Assembly (NCBI GenBank): GCA_030247855.1
Contig: JAPDRN010000024.1
Location: 1-64,000 of the forward strand
Reading direction: 5' to 3'
Source of the DNA: Knufia peltigerae
Lineage: Eukaryota; Ascomycota; Eurotiomycetes; Chaetothyriales; Trichomeriaceae
DNA length: 64,000 bases
Shown here piece after piece: positions 62,714-64,000 of the stretch. Every line of letters starts with the position of its first letter. Within the stretch, counting starts at the first letter, position 1. The position numbers and the translations under genes were made by a program. The notes under the pieces are model-generated. The model was not told where the DNA came from and made no database searches. It saw only the letters and a program-made list of their open reading frames with translations.

Positions 62714-63938
62714 TCAGTCATCGTGCCAGATGCCCACGGCCCTAGATCTGATAGTTAGCAAGGTTGGGGGGAGGGCCAGGGGAAAGTTCTCTTGAGCATA
62801 CCATCCCGGGTTATTGTATCGTTTTGGCATCCCTCTACCGATCGAGCTGATGGTCGTCATATCTTCCATCGTGAGCTCAAAGGTTTGGATGTTCTCTTGG
62901 ATACGTTTTTCGCTCGACTTTCGAGGCCCCAGGTTAGCGTGAGTACTCCTCCGTCGGATCACGCCAGGTGTCGAGACTCACAGACTTGGGCACCACCGCC
63001 CAACCACTCTGAATACCCCAGGAGATCAGGCACTGGGCCACGTTTCGCCCGTGTTTGGCAGCGATCTTTTCCAAAGACGTCTCTTTGATCAGTTGTGATG
63101 ATGGGGACCCTAGAGGGGAATACGCTATCAAAGCGATCTGCTTTGATTTGCAGTAGCTGACGAGCTTATCTTGGGGTAGAGACGGGTGTAATTCGACCTG
63201 ATTCGCAGCAGGAACGATAGTGGCGATCCTCAAAATTTTTTCCAGATTCGTCGTGCTGCAATTGCTCACACCTATAGCTTTGACTTTGTCTGGGTGTCGT
63301 TGGAAGATCGCTTCCATTGATCGCCAGGCGTCAAGAAAGCCCCAGCCTTCCTCATAGTCGGGTGAGCCGTCGGGACGCCGAGGAAACTTTTTGTCGTTGC
63401 CATTCGGATTCAAAGACACGGGCCTGATTCCAGATGAGTATTCGAGACCTGGTAAGTGGAAAGGGGCTTGCCGAGGGTGTTCACCAGTGCATCAGCCAGA
63501 GATCAATGTAATCCAGTCCGAGAGCTCGAAGGCTGTTGTCGAGGGATTCTTCTGCGCGGCTGAGCCACGTAGGCCATACTTTGTCCGTCACAAAGATGTC
63601 GGAGCGAGGAATCCCCGATCCTCGAATGGCTTTGCCGATTGGTGCTTCGTTACTTTTGCGACCTGTATGTCAGCAGTGGTGTCGTAGCCCTTGGACGAGA
63701 GCCGTACCCATAGGACGCTGCCGTATCAATGTGCCTATAACCGGCTTTCAGCGCCGCTGACACGACTAGGGTTCTGGTCAGTCACTGAGAAACTGGCGAT
63801 GGGAATCATTCCATTATTCCCTGGGACTGGTATGTCCAGACCTTCCGTTGCAACGGCATCCGTGGACTGCCATGTCCCCAAACCTATGACAGGGAGTTTG
63901 GCGCCGGTGTTGAGTGTGATCACACGATTTTCCGCCAT
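62714..63938 (-). CDS. Aldo-keto reductase
   Basis: Six exons: 63938-63842, 63765-63708, 63652-63485, 63423-62982, 62917-62802, 62741-62714 (28 nt); 302 residues, normal for the family. The catalytic tetrad is visible after joining: D46 in AGYRHIDTA, Y51 in ASYGNEA, K76 in FVTDKVWP, H107 in DLWLMHWP. Later marks are NPNGNDKKFPRR, KVKAIGVSNCSTTNLEKIL, NQVELHPSLPQ and LIAYSPLGS, then VPKSV + SSEKRIQENIQTFEL for the NADPH pocket, and the short end GWAVGIWHDD. The alternate acceptor at 63653 is chosen because it restores YGNE. It reduces sugar or carbonyl substrates with NADPH. It neighbours the permease and P450 group. Confidence 0.92.
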
Positions 63939-64000
63939 TTCAGTCTCAAACTATAGTATCTGGCCGGAGCATTGGGGCACACCTGATGTAGGGATTGTAT
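63939..64000. other. Upstream flank of the aldo-keto reductase gene
   Basis: 62 nt only; the promoter continues outside the window. Confidence 0.4.

Overview
The window is nuclear DNA of a filamentous ascomycete (Pezizomycotina). The evidence is split genes with short introns (mostly 45-95 nt, GTANGT-like donors), Zn2Cys6, MFS and P450 gene families, a fused PabA-PabB synthase, a mannitol-1-phosphate dehydrogenase and a DUF3844 ER protein. Class is not certain; Eurotiomycetes (for example Chaetothyriales) would fit but I cannot prove it. I rebuilt exon structures by reading splice signals and family motifs. No rRNA, tRNA, CRISPR array or intact transposon was recognised. The four enzyme- and transporter-rich parts are accessory; the rest is mostly housekeeping. 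|| Layout. 1-9 kb: partial DHA1 MFS transporter, GNAT acetyltransferase, a 1240-residue AT-hook-like nuclear protein, secreted aldose 1-epimerase. 9.5-15.3 kb: Sds3/Dep1-like histone deacetylase subunit, divergent metal-dependent amidohydrolase, then an O-methyltransferase. 15.9-23 kb: disordered nuclear-type protein, a mitochondrial protein, a Cys-rich membrane protein with an in-frame TAG before a further 49 open codons, and a DsbA-like thioredoxin-fold protein. 23-40 kb is conserved core: Cks1 and Rsc4 back to back, a DUF3844 protein, a mitochondrial-type orphan, a TPT-family transporter, mitochondrial ribosome recycling factor, Rad23, Med6 and the bifunctional aminodeoxychorismate synthase. 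|| 40.6-50.1 kb looks like a small metabolic cluster: Zn2Cys6 regulator divergent from a 14-TM DHA2 exporter, followed by an FAD monooxygenase and an SDR. The shared promoter carries a CGGAGA tandem array that could be the regulator's operator. 50.6-54.2 kb: mannitol-1-phosphate dehydrogenase and a Sur7/PalI membrane protein. 54.2-56.8 kb has no intact gene but holds shredded coding fragments on the minus strand. 56.8-63.9 kb is a second enzyme group: pisatin-demethylase-like P450, divergent LaeA/TdiE-type methyltransferase, amino-acid permease and aldo-keto reductase. No PKS, NRPS or terpene backbone gene lies in the window, so either group may extend outside it, be catabolic, or be a remnant. 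|| Most useful results for a curator: six-exon Rad23 and aldo-keto reductase models, five-exon P450, four-exon Cks1, joined Dep1/Sds3 and Med6 models, the in-frame TAG at 20350-20352, the decayed gene at about 55978-56606, and the CGGAGA repeats at 43386-43427.
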